From contig JABYQS010000019.1 of NCBI GenBank assembly GCA_022592435.1, positions 248,001 through 312,000 of the forward strand: a stretch of DNA of 64,000 nucleotides, given 5' to 3'. This DNA is from Cerioporus squamosus. Taxonomy: Eukaryota > Basidiomycota > Agaricomycetes > Polyporales > Polyporaceae. A program made the translations under genes and the position numbers. Below, one piece after another: positions 45,688-57,061 of this stretch. Each line of letters opens with the position of its first letter. Positions within the stretch are counted from its first letter, which is position 1. The notes below the pieces were generated by a model. That model had not been told where the DNA came from, did no database searches, and saw nothing but the letters and a program-made list of their open reading frames with translations.

Positions 45688-48600
45688 ATGCCCCCGCTCG
45701 CACACACCGAAGACGAGGAAAGCAACTTCCTCGATGACCTCTTCTCAGAACTCGATAACGCCGCTCCGGTTGTGAAACACGCGTCTCCTCCACGCCGACG
45801 CATCGCTCACGCCCCGCCACGTACCCCTGTGCGCGTCGCGAAGACCCGTGCTTCTCCTCGAAGGACGCCACAGGCGTTTGCATTGAACAGTAATGCTCTA
45901 GAGGTGACAATCCATGCGGCTAAGGAAGAAGATCTCGATGCTCTCATGGAAGGAGTGGAAGATTGGGACTGGGACGACATGAACTCTGATATCATGACTC
46001 CTCGCAAGAGTAGTCCGGTTAAACCTAAAGTGAATAATTTAGCATCATAGTTTATAGGTAAATGCTGACAGTTTTTAACTCTTTGTCTCAGCGTTCCAGG
46101 TACGCTGTCTCCAGAGCTAGGTCTTTTGGCTCAGCCGCGACTCGATGCGTGGTCAAGGCAGTCAAGGAAAATTGTGTCAAATCGAGTATGGAGAAAGTGA
46201 GTATGCGTTGCGTGCTGCTGCTCGTTCAGTTCTCGCCCCTTACGAATGTCCACAGGTCCTGGACGTGAGAGTACAGCCTTCCAACGAAGTGCGTCGCATC
46301 ATCCTGCGTGATGATTGGTGTCATGCAGAAGTGCGCATAGGTGAGCGACTCAATTATGAATATGCTGGTGTGTAGCTAAAACATGTTGTATGTAGGCGAT
46401 ATCGTGAATGCTGTCGGAGAATGGGAATTGCCTTCAGAGTCGTCGTCCTCTGACTGTCTTCCCACGATATCTATCTCCACGAAGCATAACTTCTTCATTC
46501 ATCACCCTGACATCCTCCTCACTGCGACATCCCTTTCCAATGCTTCCCAATGCTCTCGAAAACCGCTCTTGGCGAACATGGTTCGCTCTTCCTCAGATGT
46601 GACTCCATCTCTCATCTGGGGCAACATGCTACACGAGGTCATGCAAACCTGCCTGAGCGTTGCTCGTTGGGACGAGAAATTCGTGGACAAGAAGATTGCT
46701 GAGGTTGCACAGCGTGGATTGGGCGAGCTGCTGAGGATTGACATGGGCGTCGACCAGGCCATCATCGAGGTCAAGGCCAGAGCAAAGGGTCTCAAAGCTT
46801 TCGCGGACAAGTACATTGCACACACTCCGAAGGCAAGTCACTCATCACTTGGCTATGTCACCATACTCACTCCAATATGCAGCCCGAGGCACTCCTGACC
46901 AACACGCGTGCAGGCCGCGGAGAATCATCACTACTCGCCATTTCACAGATATACGACATCGAAGAGGACATCTGGTCTCCTGCCTATGGCTTGAAAGGGA
47001 AGATAGATGCCTCCGTCGAAGCTGTTGTGTCTGAGATCGATGACGGTAGCACGCCGTTCACTCGAGCTGCGCCTAAGATCCACACAACCGCGTCGCCCAT
47101 GCCTTTCGAAATCAAGACAGGGCGCTCGGTCGCTGGCATGGAACATCGTGCCCAGACAATGCTCTATACATTGCTCATGGGGGAGCGCTATGGTACTGAG
47201 ATACCGAGCGGTCTGCTGTATTACACGCAGAGCGAAGAGGTCGTGCGCGTGCCCGCGGCGAGGAACGAGCTCAGGGCGCTCCTTGTGGCGAGGAACGACA
47301 TGGCTGGCCATATGATGAGTAGGCTCAGAGCGAAGGGCGCTCTGTCTTCCCTCGATGACGATGTCGAAGGCGTCCCGGACGTCGCCGATCTAGAGTCCTT
47401 TCTTCCCCCTACCATTGACGACATTCGGACTTGCGGCAAGTGCTTCGCGCTTGATACCTGCATGCTCTTCCGAAGGGTATGTGCATCCTTTCTACTCTGC
47501 GACTGTATCTCAATCTCCGCGCTGTAGGCCGTTGAAGGTGTGGAGGACACGACATCCGATATCGCGGACATCTACCACCTGAAAACGGGTCATTTGACCC
47601 CTTCACAAGCCGCGTTCTTCAAGAAATGGGAGGCGCTCATCTCCTTGGAGGAAAGAGACATCATTCGCTTCCGGAAAGAGCTATGGACGATGTCCGCCGA
47701 CGAGCGCGAAAACAAGGGAAGATGTTTTAGCAACATGCTCCTAGACATGTCCTACCGCCCGCCCGCAGTTCTGAAGCCCACGACGCAGAAGGAGGGCAAG
47801 ATCCACCAGTCGACTTATCGTTTCGTGAAAGCACAGTCCGGCGCAACGTCGCTCCTCAACGGGCACATGGTCATGGGTGACGCCGTTGTGGTATCCGTCG
47901 AGCCCGGGCTACTCGCGCTTGCACGCGGCTTCATCGTCGAGCTCACTCCAGACTCTGTCGTCCTTGGCGTTGACCATGAACTCGACGAGGGGGTGATCGC
48001 TGACCGGCTGTATAGCAGGCGAGAGGGAGTCACCGACAAGGTCGTCTTCCGGATTGACAAGGACGAACTATTCGGCGGCATGGCGCGTATTCGCGACAGT
48101 CTCGCGCAGCTCTTCTATGCCGGTACGGACTCGAGGCGCCTCGAGCTTGTCGTGGATCTTGCGAAGCCACGCTTCCTGGCAGGGACAGCATTCGCCACGA
48201 CTTCGGATGACCTCGGGCACCTCAACAAGGATCAGCGGCGCGCTGTCCAGACGGTCCTGCGTGCCGAGGACTACGCTCTCATCTTGGGCATGCCTGGAAC
48301 GGGGAAGACCACCGTGATCGCCGCACTCATCAGAGAGCTCGTCCACGCAGGGAAGACGGTGCTCCTGACCTCATATACGCATTCGGCAGTGGACAATATC
48401 CTCCTCAAGCTGGACGGCGCCGACTTCGACATCCTCCGTTTAGGAAACCTTGACAAGGTTCGCCTTCCGATGATCCATCGGCGCATAGGTCTCTGACCAC
48501 CCCGTAGATACATCCTGCAGCGCAGAAGTACACGCTAGCTGCTCGTCCTCTTGCCAAGAATATCGAGCAGCTGGAGCACCAGGTGATGTCGCCCCCGGTT

Positions 48601-50045
48601 GTCGCCACCACCTGCTTATCAGTCGACCAGTCAGTAACATCACTTCTACCAGACGTTCATATGCTGATCACTTCCGCGCCCAGTCCTTTATTCTCGAGGC
48701 GGACGTTCGACTATTGCATCGTGGACGAGGCGTCGCAGATTACCTTGCCTACGTGTCTTGGTCCTCTACGTTTCGCGGACAAGTTTGTACTTGTCGGGGA
48801 CCACTTCCAATTGCCTCCATTGGTACGTCTCTATCTAGGGGTTGGACTTTTGTTCCTGATGTGTTTTGCAGGTCAGAAACAAGGCTGCTCGCAAGGGCGG
48901 CCTGGAGATCTCCCTGTTCCGCCGACTGTCTGACGCGCATCCTGAAGCCGTCGTCGACCTTACGCATCAATACCGGATGAACGCGGACATCATGACATTG
49001 TCAAACAAGCTCATTTACAGTGACAGGTTGCAGTGCGGGTCGGACTACGTTGCTCAAAGGGGCTTGAAGCTTCCAATCCGACGTTCTTGACGTCGTTGCA
49101 CGCACGATCACCCTGCCGGAAGCTGGATTGTTGGATGAGCCGGTTAATGGACGAAAGGTATGTACCCCGCCGGCGTGGTTGTTGCACACCACTAATCACA
49201 TCTCACAGCTGCAAGGCGGTCTTCGTCGATACCGACAATGTGCCCGCACGCGACTCGCGGGTGGGCGACCTCGTCGAGAACCAGACGGAGGCGCGTCTGG
49301 TCTACCAGATCACGGAGTGTCTTCTGGGATGCGGAGCCCAAGAGCAGCAGATTGGCGTGATCTCGCTGTATCGGCAGCAGCTCAAGCTCCTCTCCCATGT
49401 GCTGCAGGACCGGAAGGGTCTCGAGATCCTCACCGCCGACCGCAGTCAAGGTCGTGACAAGGATTGCATCATCATCTCCCTCGTCAGATCCAACGATGAC
49501 GGCCTGGTACGCAGCATTTCCTATCCTGCTATAGCTACTAACTGACGCCCCCAAAGATCGGAGAGCTCGTCAAGGACTGGCGCCGCATGAACGTCTCCTT
49601 CACTCGTGCCCGCTCGAAGCTCATCATCATCGGCTCGCGAAAGACGCTCCAGGCTGCTCCTCTGCTCAGGGAGTTCTTTGAGCTGATGGAGGGCAAGGGC
49701 TGGATCCTCGCTCTTCCGCCGGATGCCCACCTCATGCACGACTTTGTCGGGGCTACCCCGAGAAAGCGGCCTGCAGCGGACATGACGTCCGATGTCTTCG
49801 GTGCGACGGATGGTAGTGCTGAGAAGGCGAAACGAAGCAAGAACGCTTCGGCGGCGGAGGAGAGCATCCTCAGAGGGCGCCCGCTGTTGAGAGATGTCGT
49901 GAACGACTGCAATGTAATTGGACCTTTCGTCGTCGTTCCAAGGCGAATCATCACCGCATCGGTGGCAGGGGTGATGCCACTCGGACTCGGACTCGAGCTT
50001 GTCATACCAACGGACTTGATTTGTATACCATGTTACCCTGTGTAG
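45688..50045 (+). CDS. dna2: DNA2 replication nuclease/helicase
   Basis: Dna2 trims Okazaki flaps and resects DNA ends; it is nuclear and possibly mitochondrial. The start at 45688 gives an acidic leader (MPPLAHTEDEESNFLDDLFS). The nuclease domain shows GNMLHEVMQ, GKIDASVE and PFEIKTGRSV. The iron-sulphur cysteines are in SQCSRKPLLANM and CGKCFALDTC. The superfamily 1 helicase has GMPGTGKTT (Walker A), VDEASQITLP (motif II), GDHFQLPPL, LTHQYRMN, TADRSQGRDKDCIIIS and NVSFTRARSK. A 50-bp intron near 48457-48506 restores the NLDK to IHPAAQKYTLAARP link. One base seems missing at the CC of 49073-49074, where LKLP and NPTFLTSL are in different frames. The last 90 residues are not conserved. Confidence 0.93.
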
Positions 50046-50571
50046 CTGGCAGGCTCTTCGATCATCATCCTCTCTTTCACTCGCACCTTGCGAGTCTCCC
50101 TCCCGATCTCCGTGCCCGCATCATCGTACTCGTACCCTTCTGCATTACCAATGAACGAAAGACCATACACATGAAGGTCATGACCGTCCTGCAAATGAAT
50201 TTAGATCGAGCGTATAACCTCGGATATCTCACAGGCTGGATTAGCTACCTCATGTAGAGGCGTTCATTGCGAATCCTACCACCACTGCAAGTCTTTGCCA
50301 TCGCTAAACTCTTCATTGACCAATCGCACCAATGCTTCCCTTTTGAAGTAGGGTCGTCGCGGTAGTCAACGCCGACACCCTGTACACCAAGGTAGTCAAC
50401 CAGAAGCACTTGAACGCGCTTATCAAGACACTCGAGTGAAGGAGGTGGATTGGCTCGAGCATCGGAACGTCAAGAGGTGGTGCGCTAAAATTGGATGCGT
50501 CCTAGAGCAGACCATTGTATACTGTCATGTCAGAAGGTCGTGAAAGACCCATATACACATATCGAGCATGA
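50046..50571. other. convergent intergenic region
   Basis: These 526 bp lie between the 3' ends of DNA2 (+) and DBP4 (-). Open frames here are short and not recognised. Confidence 0.6.
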
Positions 50572-53359
50572 CTATCGTCTGCTACGCAACATCTGCAAGG
50601 CTAGCTCTTCTTCTTCCTCCAACGTCGACGCCATCGGGCGCGCTTCCTTGCGCGGCTTCTTGGAAGGAGGCTTCTCGAACTCGCTTTCCTCCCCTTCCGA
50701 ATGTGACGGCAGGTCAAACTCGGGGGAGGCGTAGCCGTCATCCTCTGAGAGCTCCGCCACAGTGGGACCCATCGCGACGTCGCCCAAATCATCGTCATCG
50801 CCAGATCCCTCACCCTGCAGGATACACGTCAGTCTGGCGCATTGAAGGCTAGAAGAACATGGCGTACCTCGCGCTCGCGCTCCTTCCGCTTTCGCTTCTT
50901 CTCCCGCTTCTTCTCCTTGGCCTCCGCCTTGTCGACGACGTCCACCTCCTTCATCTTTCCGCGCTCGGCCTCTGCGAACTGCCGGCCGGCCTCCATGACC
51001 TCGCGCTCGTCCTTGAAGACGTCGGCGACCTCCTTCATCTCGTACACCTCGTGTGGGTTGCCCTCGTCGTCAAACACGAGCTTGTGGCCCTTCTCGCCGT
51101 ATTTGCCCAGGGCCTTCTTCGACAGCGCCAGCTTCTGCTTGCGCTTCGAGGTGAACCCGGACTCGGGGAGCGCGGTGCCGTCGTCGAGGTCGTGGTCCGC
51201 ACGTTTGAGGGTGATGAACTCGTCCTCGGAGTCGCCCTCCGCGTCGTGGTCGACGAGCTTGGTGTAGTGTTCCGAGAGGATGTTCTGGTTCTTGCGCTCG
51301 AACATCCGGTCGTATTTGGTGCGGACGCGGTTGGTCTGATGATTGTGATCAGCGTTGAGGTCGACACGGTGTTTCGACTGAATATATCATACCTTCTCCT
51401 CGGATGCTTTGCCCGGCACAATCTGCGCGGGAGCGTGGTCATCCTCGTCCGAGCCTTCGTCGGAAGAGTCCATCTCGACCTCGCTTCCACCGTCTTCCTC
51501 ACCACGACCTTTGCCCTTGGGAGGCGGCGGTGCGGGCTCTGCAAGGATTCGCGAGGCGTTCTTCCGCTTCTTCGCCATCTCCTTGCTGAGGAACTTGATC
51601 TTCGGCATACCCGGCAGACCGAGCGCTTCGGCAAACCGCTCGACAGGCAGCTCGTCGAGCTTGAAGATTGACTTGTCCTTCTGGAGGTACACGGAGCGCA
51701 GATAAGACACGAACGCCTGCGGTGGTTGTGAGACAATATACAAGACCCTAGACACGACAGAACGTACGCGCTGTCCGAGATACTTGATCTCTGGGTCTTG
51801 AAACGCCAGGTTCTGTAGCTGGTTGCTGATGCTCTGGTCTTGCTCGCCTTGATCTTGATCTTCTGGATGTCGATGTTTTTCCTCTTGAGAGCAGCGACCA
51901 TGCCTTCCTCCTCGCTCGGCATGAGCAGCAGCAGGCCTTTGCCAGCGCTCTCGTACCGAGCCGTCCGTCCGACACGGTGGATGTACGTCTCTGCGTCCTC
52001 GGGCGCGTCGACCTGCAAGACCCAGTCGACCGACGGGAAGTCGAGACCACGAGCGGCGATGTCCGTGGCGAACAAAACGGCGTGCTTCATTGAGGTGAAG
52101 CGCTGGAACGTCGCGAGACGCGTCATCTGCTTCTGCTTCCCGTGCAGGTGAAGGAGTGGAATACCGGGATGCATCTTGCAGAACGTCTCGAAGACGAAGC
52201 GGACCTGTTTGCAGCTGGACATGAACACAAGCGTCTTCGCCTGCAAGTGGCTCTTGATGAAGCTCCACAGGACGTCGAGCTTCTTGTCGAGTTCGCACAG
52301 GACGTAGTGTTGCTCGAGGGCCTTCGGCGTCGCACCTTCAGATAGTGTCTCTTCGACGCCGACCTTCACGGGATCCTTGAGACTCAGCCGAGCGAGGTCA
52401 GAGACGGACTGTGTTTGGGTTGCGGAGAAGAGTAGAGTCTGACGAGACTTTGGCAGATGAGACAGGAGGGCGGTTAGCGTCTTCTGGAACCCCATGTCGA
52501 GGATGCGGTCCGCTTCGTCAAGGACTGCGGCACGTTGTGAACAAATGAGAATGCGCATGGAAGCGGAGTGACGTACCAAGCATCTGGAGGTTGTCGCACT
52601 CGAAACCAATGGTTTGGTCCATGTGCTGGAGCAAACGACCCGGCGTCGCGACGAGAATGTTCATCCGGGTCAGTCGTTCTCTCTCATCCTTTAGGTTCTT
52701 TCCGCCTATCACCAAACCGGCCGAGAAGCTATGGTAGCCGCCTATGCTTCTTAACACTTCAAATATCTGGACGGCCTGCAGTCGTGCCGGTGCGTGTCGG
52801 TAGCGGTCAAGGAGGCGAGGACGCATGGCTCACCAGTTCTCTCGTGGGCGAAATAATCAAAGCACCTAGTCCGTCTTGGGGTCCCCACTTCCGACGGAAG
52901 AGTATCTCTAACACGGGAATAAGGAATGCGAGGGTTTTGCCGCTGCCTGTGCGAGCCGCGCCGAGCACGTCCTTGCCCTTCAGTGAGACGGGGAGACTCT
53001 TCGCCTGTATGTCGGTCATGTCCACGAAGGATGCGCGTTTCAGGCCTATCAAAGCAATCGTCAGGTATACGCAGGCTATGAGATAGCGCTGTGATGTACC
53101 CCGCTTGGTCAATGGTGAGATTGGGAGGTCTGCAAAGAGCTTGAGGTCCGGCGGTGGTTCCTATCCGGTGATACTCGTTCGATGAGGGACTTTCTAGGAG
53201 CAAGTGAGTATCACGCACATATGCCAGCGCAGCCTGGTCGAGTTCTGCTATTGCCCTCGCCTCCTCTAATTTCTTTGCTTTCTTCGACTTCAGTTTGGGA
53301 TCCTTGGGTTTTCCACCCTTCTTCGGCTTGCGTGGGTTGCTGGGGCCAGCTTCTGTCAT
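50572..53359 (-). CDS. dbp4: DBP4-type DEAD-box RNA helicase
   Basis: DBP4 (HCA4) is a nucleolar helicase that helps release U14 snoRNA during 18S rRNA processing. The start at 53359 gives [16 protein letters not shown]. Motifs in order are [11 protein letters not shown] (I), PTREL (Ia), TPGRLL (Ib), [13 protein letters not shown] (II), LLFSATQ (III), [13 protein letters not shown] (V) and [11 protein letters not shown] (VI). The DBP4-specific part follows ([19 protein letters not shown], then [11 protein letters not shown]). The long charged C-terminus is Lys/Glu-rich and ends [10 protein letters not shown]. One base seems missing at the TT of 51840-51841 (plus strand), between KIKASK and QSISNQ. 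The start codon is only 131 bp from that of IES6, so the two genes share a very short promoter. Confidence 0.93.
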
Positions 53360-53490
53360 GTTAACCAAGTAGTACGGCTTTGAGAAGCCGGCAGAAACTG
53401 AGAGGTCTGATAGGGCTGAGGAGCAGGACTCAGGAGGAGGAGGAACGCAGTTACGAGCAGAGCGTTTCCGTACTCACATACGCGAAGCAA

Positions 53491-54393
53491 ATGGCAGACG
53501 CCTGCAAAGTGATCCCGAGAAGTTCGGAGTGCCCTTTGATCCGAACCTACAGTTACAGGGCCTGTGGCTGCCATCCCAGGCCATCTCTTCCTCCTTCCTG
53601 CAGCATCTCCTCTGTCAACAGGCTAGCTACGTGCAGCTATGTGAGGACAGTCTTCATTCTTTAGGGTGTTCTACTGACAGATCTAGGCCTCCAAAGGGCT
53701 CGGGCAAACGGAAGATTAACACCATCTACAGCGACGACTCGCCGACCCCACCCGTGCCGGTGTGTTCGCTGCATTTCCTTCTCTTCGAAGTCATCTCATT
53801 CCGTCACAGAGCTTAGCAGAGCAACTATCCTATCTGCACAACCCGCGTCCGTTTAAGAATCCCAACTACACCAAGAATGCCAACCGGCGCACCAAGAACT
53901 TGAAGGCTGTCCTCACGCAGGAGCGTGAACGCGAGAAGAACGAACGAGAACGGAAGAGACAGGAGAAGGACGCGAGCATGGACGTTGATGGTCAACAAAC
54001 ACAGGAGGATCCACTCGAAGAGGACCTACCCACATGTGAGTCTCATTTGCAACGTAGTCGGGTCGTTTCCGATTATCCGCGGCGTAGACGCGTCCATTGA
54101 AGCTCCCCCTTCTGTCCTGCCGCAAAGGCGGTATTGCGATATCACCGGTCTGGAGGTATGAGCTGTTCTTTGCTGCGATTCTTGCTCAGCATGCTGATGT
54201 CGCAAGTCGTAGGGTCCATACACTGACCCTGCAACCGGTCTGCGTTATCATGACAAGAGCATATACGAGCTCATCAAAGGCCTCGTAAGTACGCGCAGCC
54301 TAAGAACGTACGCACCTGACTGTATCTCTGCAGAGCACCACAGCTGCGAAGGAATACCTCTCAGCGCGCGGCGTCAACCCCATCGTCAAGTAG
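53491..54393 (+). CDS. ies6: IES6 / INO80C, INO80 remodeller subunit with YL1-C domain
   Basis: Ies6 works with Arp5 in the INO80 chromatin remodelling complex in the nucleus. The C-terminal YL1-C domain is clear: YCDITGLE, then GPYTDPATGLRYHDKSIYEL. The protein ends at LSARGVNPIVK. Upstream lies the family's basic stretch (NPRPFKNPNYTKNANRRTKN) and a Lys/Glu helix. The preferred start is 53491 (MADACK), spliced over a 46-bp intron to LQGLWLPSQ; the N-terminus is poorly conserved, so this is tentative. Short introns separate the following exons. It is divergent from DBP4. Confidence 0.85.
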
Positions 54394-54868
54394 GGCTGTT
54401 GGAATTGTTGGCTATCGAACTTGCTATATCTTTGCTATCTTAAATATGTTATGATGCTGTGTACGTGTCCTCTGTTCGGCTCAGTTTCTGTATTGGGATG
54501 CTCAACGCGGTTGCCTGCCAGATTGTGTGTCTGCGATATGTGCACCGCGTCACGCCTCAGGCCTCGGTGCACGATCGTGCGGAATATTCATATTGGTGTT
54601 GTTGGATATCTTGGTGATCGCTGCGTTGGTTGTTCGGCTCCGATGTGGCTGACAGAAGAAATGTCTAAACGCAGAACATTGACATAGCAGGGCTGGAGCG
54701 AAGTAGGGCTTCCGCGGGTCAGCCTCTTGCCTTTATTTACCCGCCTGGACCGACCGCCGCTCTTGCCCTCCTTCTCTCATTCTCTCTCCCATTCCGCTTG
54801 ACGCTTGTCTTCAACTGTGCTGTCTGGATACAGCTTGCTGTGCCTTGTATTTCCTTATTGCTGTCGAC
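54394..54868. other. intergenic region upstream of the GH71 gene
   Basis: These 475 bp hold the IES6 3' end and the GH71 promoter. A pyrimidine-rich leader (CTCATTCTCTCTCCCATTCC) lies near 54776-54800. No gene is seen. Confidence 0.55.
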
Positions 54869-56800
54869 ATGCTCTTCCCTACCTATAACGCTGCTGGTCC
54901 TCAGCTTCATTCTGCTCCCCTGTGGAAGACCGTCCTACTCTCTGCGCTTTTCGCTGAACTTCTCGCAACCGTACCCCTCTGTGTTCGAGCCGACGGGGGC
55001 GATGCTATTGACAGTATAGCACATGCGCTTGGCATTGGGCCCGGAGGCACCCCTCTTTCGCAGCAAACCAGTTTGCCGGCCTCAAGCAGCTCATCCGCCA
55101 GTGCCTTGGCGGCGGACGTGACGACTACCAATTTGTCGACACCTCTCAGCACCGGCTCGCCATCTGGTAACTTGGCGGCCAACTCGACGGCGAACTCGAC
55201 GACTTCGTCGAACACCACCACAGTGCAGAGTCGCGCGGTCTTCGCCCACTTCATCGTCGGCAATACATACAACTACACAGTGGACAGCTGGTCCCAAGGT
55301 ATGTCATCGTTCATCGAGTCCCACCAGTGTCGCCGTATGCTGATGGTACTCCAGACATCGTGCTGGCTGCATCGAAAGGTATCGACGCCTTCGCGCTCAA
55401 CATCGGCTCCGACGCCTGGGAGTCCTCCCAGATAGCCAATGCCTACGCCGCTGCGTCAAAGTACAACGGAAACACCGCCAATGCCGCCGCTCCGTTCCGG
55501 CTGTTCTTCTCCTTCGACATGGGGTCTCTTCCATGCTCGAGCGCCAGTGACGCAACCGCCTTACAGTCATACGTCCAGAAGTACGCGAATAACACGAGTA
55601 CCTTCAAGTACAACGCGCGCATGCTCGTATCGACGTTCGCGGGCGAGTCGTGTCGATTTGGCGCTAGCACCCTGAACCAGGGGTGGACCGATGCGATTAA
55701 GCCTACGAAGCCACCCGCGAGTGGCCCCGTTCCTGCCGTATGGTTCGTGCCGTCATTCTTCATCGACCCTGCGACCTTCAGCAACCTGACGGTTATCGAC
55801 GGAGCGTTTCATGTGAGTGCCCACTGTTCTACTGTGCTACCGACGCTCGTTGATCAGCAACCAGTGGAACTCCGCATGGCCCATGGGCAACTACAACGTC
55901 ACCTTCGGCCCAGATCAGTCGTACATCTCCAACCTCAGCGGGAACAGGACGTACATGGCGGCCGTCTCGCCTTGGTTCTTCACCGTATGCAACACTTTCT
56001 GCCCATCGTCGGTTATCAGAGGAGGCTGACAATATCGTTCTCAGCACTACGGACTCAATACGTTCAACAAGAACTGGATATACCGCGGCGACGACTGGCT
56101 TTGGGCGCAGCGCTGGGAGATGCTCGTGCAGAATCGGTCATCTGTTCCGCTAACTCAGGTTCTAACCTGGAACGACTACGGCGAGTCGCATTATGTCGGT
56201 CCGATCGAGGGAATTCAGCCTATGTCCCAAGGCTGGGTGAACGGCTTCGACCACCAAGGTACATCGCTGCCTTATCCCTCCTGATGCGTCTCCTTGGGAC
56301 TAAACATGACCTTGTGCTATGCAGGCTGGCTTGACCTAATGAAGTACTACATCACGGCGTACAAGACCGGTTCGTATCCCTCGATCGCCAAGGATCGCAT
56401 CTTTCTCTGGGCACGGCTCTACCCCGTCAATGCGACAGCGCCGGACTCGGTCGGGAAGCCGGCTAACTATCCTTGGGTGCGTTTGTTGTTCCGACGTCGT
56501 TGTCAGTTTCTACAGCAACTCACCTGCTACCTTCGTCAGACGCAAGACTATCTTTGGGCCGTCACGCTCCTCACCGCACCCGCCAACGTCACTCTCACCT
56601 GCGGTTCCTCGACGCAAAGGACGCTTGTACCGGCGGGCCTGTCGAAGCTGAAGCTGAAGCTGTCCACGAGCTGTGCGGTCAACACGACGATCGTGAGGGG
56701 TGTGAGAACTCCTCTACAGTTCTCGCCCGCAGGGTTCAACTTCAGCGTGAAGCCTCCGTCGTACAACTTCAATGCGCTTGTTGCTGCATCTCCTCCATGA
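54869..56800 (+). CDS. secreted GH71 alpha-1,3-glucanase (mutanase)
   Basis: GH71 enzymes hydrolyse alpha-1,3-glucan, a fungal wall polymer, during wall remodelling, autolysis or attack on other fungi. The start at 54869 gives MLFPTYNAAG, then a hydrophobic signal or anchor near residues 20-42 (TVLLSALFAELLATVPL). A Ser/Thr/Asn-rich linker of about 80 residues follows. The catalytic domain starts AVFAHFIVGNTYNYT. Family landmarks are DIVLAASKGIDAFALNIG, FRLFFSFDMG, AVWFVPSFFIDP, WNSAWPMGNYNV, YRGDDWLWAQRW, VLTWNDYGESHYVGP and GWLDLMKYYITAYKTG. A beta-rich C-terminal region ends in AASPP. About seven exons keep frame, with no breaks. Seated among housekeeping genes, it has no obvious partner. 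Confidence 0.92.
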
Positions 56801-57061
56801 GCCATCCTTCATCTTCTCCTGTATTCTGTAGACGAAGCTCATAGACTAGATATGGACCTTCCGTATACCAATGGATGGTTTCGTGTCTCTAAGTAGTTAA
56901 TACTCATAGCTTGCAACACCCGGCCCGGACATCGAGTGCCCAAGTATGGCAATTCTAGCGCCCTTGAGATTTTTGGAGACTACTGGTCAGACGCTCAACG
57001 AAACTTAGCAGCCGCGCTCACTATCCTCCTTTCCCTCCGCTCTCGCCCCTCCGACTACACT